Positions 62,471 through 64,000 of a stretch of DNA of 64,000 bases are shown here, piece by piece. A model generated the notes under the pieces. It made no database searches, was not told the DNA's origin, and saw only the letters and a program-made list of their open reading frames with translations. The stretch is from Okeanomitos corallinicola TIOX110 (GTDB taxonomy: Bacteria; Cyanobacteriota; Cyanobacteriia; Cyanobacteriales; Nostocaceae), in assembly GCF_038050375.1 (NCBI RefSeq), contig NZ_CP150886.1:1157318-1221317 (forward strand). The letters run 5' to 3'. Made by a program: the position numbers and the translations under genes. The stretch's first letter is position 1. The number at the start of each line of letters is the position of its first letter.

Positions 62471-64000
62471 TTACTTTTTGTTTAACATTTTCATGGGCCA
62501 AATTACTGCTTTTGCTCCTAAAATACGAGAGTATATTTTTCCTTCACGACTGTGGATAATGAAGTTAGCAGTTGCTCCTGTATCTGTTTTATTTTCAATT
62601 TCACAGGACACATAAAATGGTACATTGAATGGTACGGCTAAAAATTGTTCAGAGTATGTTAATTGTCCTGGTAAACAAACTTCTTGATGGAAATGATTTA
62701 ACCATAACCATAGGGTTTGGGTACTCAAATCAATTATGTAAGGATTATGCCATTTAACGGGAAATTGTCCTTGCTGTTGGGCGGTGATTTCTTGCCAGCA
62801 ACATTCGGCTGTCAGTTTTTCTGGACTAATGTTTAAAACTCTGGTAATTTCTTGGAAAGCTGGGCCATGAAATAAGGATAAATCACCATTTTGATAAAAA
62901 TCTTTACCAGTGGTAGTAACGATATTATCTTCTCTGAGATCCATTGATTCATAAATAGGTGCTTCTGGCATATTTCTCACCAATTTAATCAGAGAACTAA
63001 AGTGATAATGAGTTCTTCCTTCTGGAGTTTTACTTAATATTTTAGTCTGAAATTCAATAAAATCACCGTCATTTTTAGAAATTTCTTGTATTTCTAAAAT
63101 ATGTTCCTGAGCTAGACTTGCGTTAAAGGTAATTCCTTTCAAAACCTTGAAGTCTTGACAACTCAAATATCTGTAACCTGGATAAATTTCTTCACAACCA
63201 TTAACCATCCATGATTTAGCACAGGTAGCTGGTAAGACTGGTGTTCCGGCAATAGTATGATCATGTAAAAATGGGTTTTCTGCTAATGTTATTCGTCGTC
63301 GAATGCGATGAGTACGAAGTTTTGAACCTAAAGACATGGGTGGTATTTTCATGGGACTACCAATCACCACCTGTGTATTATTTTGATAGGCTGGATGCAG
63401 TTCATTTACTAACATTTGACTGCCTATTTCTACAGGAATAATCTCAATTCCTCTTTCCGCAAATGCTTTTTTAAGTTGTGGTGTCACCATACCACTATCC
63501 CAACCACCCCAGTTAATTGCAACTACATGAGTTTGAGGGTAATCTTTTTTAAATTGATGAGCTGATTTGTTGAGAATTTCGTTAGCGATCGCATAATCAC
63601 TTTGTCCAATATTACCATAAAAACCTGTGACAGAAGAAAATAATACTAAATGCTGTAATTGCTGAGGATTAATACAATTGAGTAAATTTTGTAATCCTTG
63701 CACTTTGGCAGTGTAAACTTTTTCAAAATCCTCTGAGGTTTTCTTTTCAATTAACTTATCTGCTAAGTTACCAGCACCATGAATAATGCCTGTAATTTGA
63801 CCAAATTTTTGAGCAACAGTAGTAAGTTTTGCTTGTAAAGCTACTGTATCAGTAACATCAACACTGATATATTCAGCTTTTGCTCCTGCTGCGGTAATTG
63901 CTGCTAAAGTCTTTTTAATTTCTCGGCTAGAATTAATCTGATTAAATATCTTTTGTACCATTATGGGTGTGGGTTTCTCGCCTTGAGAAATCAAATTTTC
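62471..64000 (-). CDS. hglE: HglE-type polyketide synthase, C-terminal part (5' end outside window)
   Basis: The minus-strand frame is open through the window edge and gives the last about 509 residues of a large synthase. The first part is the C-terminal half of a ketoreductase domain (GIIHGAGNLADKLIEKK, LVLFSSVTGFYGNIGQSDYAIAN with Ser-Tyr, VVAINWGGWDSGM). It is followed by a dehydratase-like hot-dog region with LHDHTIAGTPVLPA (catalytic His) and LFHGPAFQEI. No ACP or thioesterase follows, which fits chain release by HglB. The upstream ketosynthase and acyltransferase parts would be beyond 64000. Confidence 0.9.
   Translation of the reverse strand, partial: ENLISQGEKPTPIMVQKIFNQINSSREIKKTLAAITAAGAKAEYISVDVTDTVALQAKLTTVAQKFGQITGIIHGAGNLADKLIEKKTSEDFEKVYTAKVQGLQNLLNCINPQQLQHLVLFSSVTGFYGNIGQSDYAIANEILNKSAHQFKKDYPQTHVVAINWGGWDSGMVTPQLKKAFAERGIEIIPVEIGSQMLVNELHPAYQNNTQVVIGSPMKIPPMSLGSKLRTHRIRRRITLAENPFLHDHTIAGTPVLPATCAKSWMVNGCEEIYPGYRYLSCQDFKVLKGITFNASLAQEHILEIQEISKNDGDFIEFQTKILSKTPEGRTHYHFSSLIKLVRNMPEAPIYESMDLREDNIVTTTGKDFYQNGDLSLFHGPAFQEITRVLNISPEKLTAECCWQEITAQQQGQFPVKWHNPYIIDLSTQTLWLWLNHFHQEVCLPGQLTYSEQFLAVPFNVPFYVSCEIENKTDTGATANFIIHSREGKIYSRILGAKAVIWPMKMLNKK

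Noticed and set aside
1-64000. tRNA, rRNA or tmRNA genes
   Set aside because: No T-loop GTTCGAATC-type motifs with matching acceptor stems and no rRNA-like sequence were found by eye; a covariance-model scan would settle this.

Overview
The window is chromosomal DNA from a filamentous, heterocyst-forming cyanobacterium of the order Nostocales. The evidence is a heterocyst glycolipid synthase cluster with a hetN-type gene (53.5-64.0 kb), oxygenic-photosynthesis genes (petM, ycf39, PAM68, ycf65/PSRP-3, a PedR-type regulator), frequent HIP1 octamers (GCGATCGC), heptameric tandem repeats and AT-rich sequence. The species cannot be named from this window. No rRNA or tRNA genes and no CRISPR array were seen.

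Layout. 0-4.8 kb: housekeeping genes (ruvB 3'-truncated by the window edge, hisF, murG, ycf65). 5.0-8.1 kb: a bestrophin-like gene split by a complete 2150-bp IS4-type element; the 10-bp target duplication is intact and removing the element restores the frame. 8.3-16.8 kb: a large secreted zinc metalloprotease, an OmpR-type regulator, NAD kinase, ycf39, the 34-residue PetM, pdxA, a solitary antitoxin and an endonuclease-like protein. 17.1-26.7 kb: a second OmpR regulator, a TAXI binding protein fused to cytoplasmic repeats, RNase D, a CAP protein, trpB, a glycosyltransferase, a DUF6391 protein, a highly structured possible RNA gene and pedR. 27.0-44.7 kb: sugar kinase, cell-envelope enzymes, SfsA, signalling proteins (GAF-GGDEF, Ser/Thr kinase-WD40), TPR and pentapeptide proteins, tyrA, a DAHP synthase, PAM68 and rpsO.

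44.9-52.2 kb is the most unusual stretch. A co-directional set encodes an Hsp70-like ATPase, a membrane-anchored GrpE-like protein, a DUF2997 protein, a Ycf35/DUF1257 protein and a Ycf46-like AAA+ ATPase. Directly upstream lies a HEAT/formylglycine-generating-enzyme-fold protein. The C-terminus of that protein has the codon signature of a diversity-generating retroelement (DGR) variable region: ten codons of the form NNC clustered where AAC is expected in a template. No reverse transcriptase or template repeat is in the window, so it would be a remote target. A VapBC-like toxin-antitoxin pair follows. The whole stretch is peppered with copies of one dispersed repeat.

52.3-64.0 kb holds a cyanophycinase-like peptidase and, on the minus strand, the heterocyst glycolipid genes hglE (partial), hglD, hglC, a PfaD-type enoyl reductase, hglB (hetM) and a hetN homologue. 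The HetN homologue has KGKGK at the position where the inhibitory RGSGR peptide of Anabaena HetN lies, so it may be a glycolipid-pathway ketoreductase without the patterning function.
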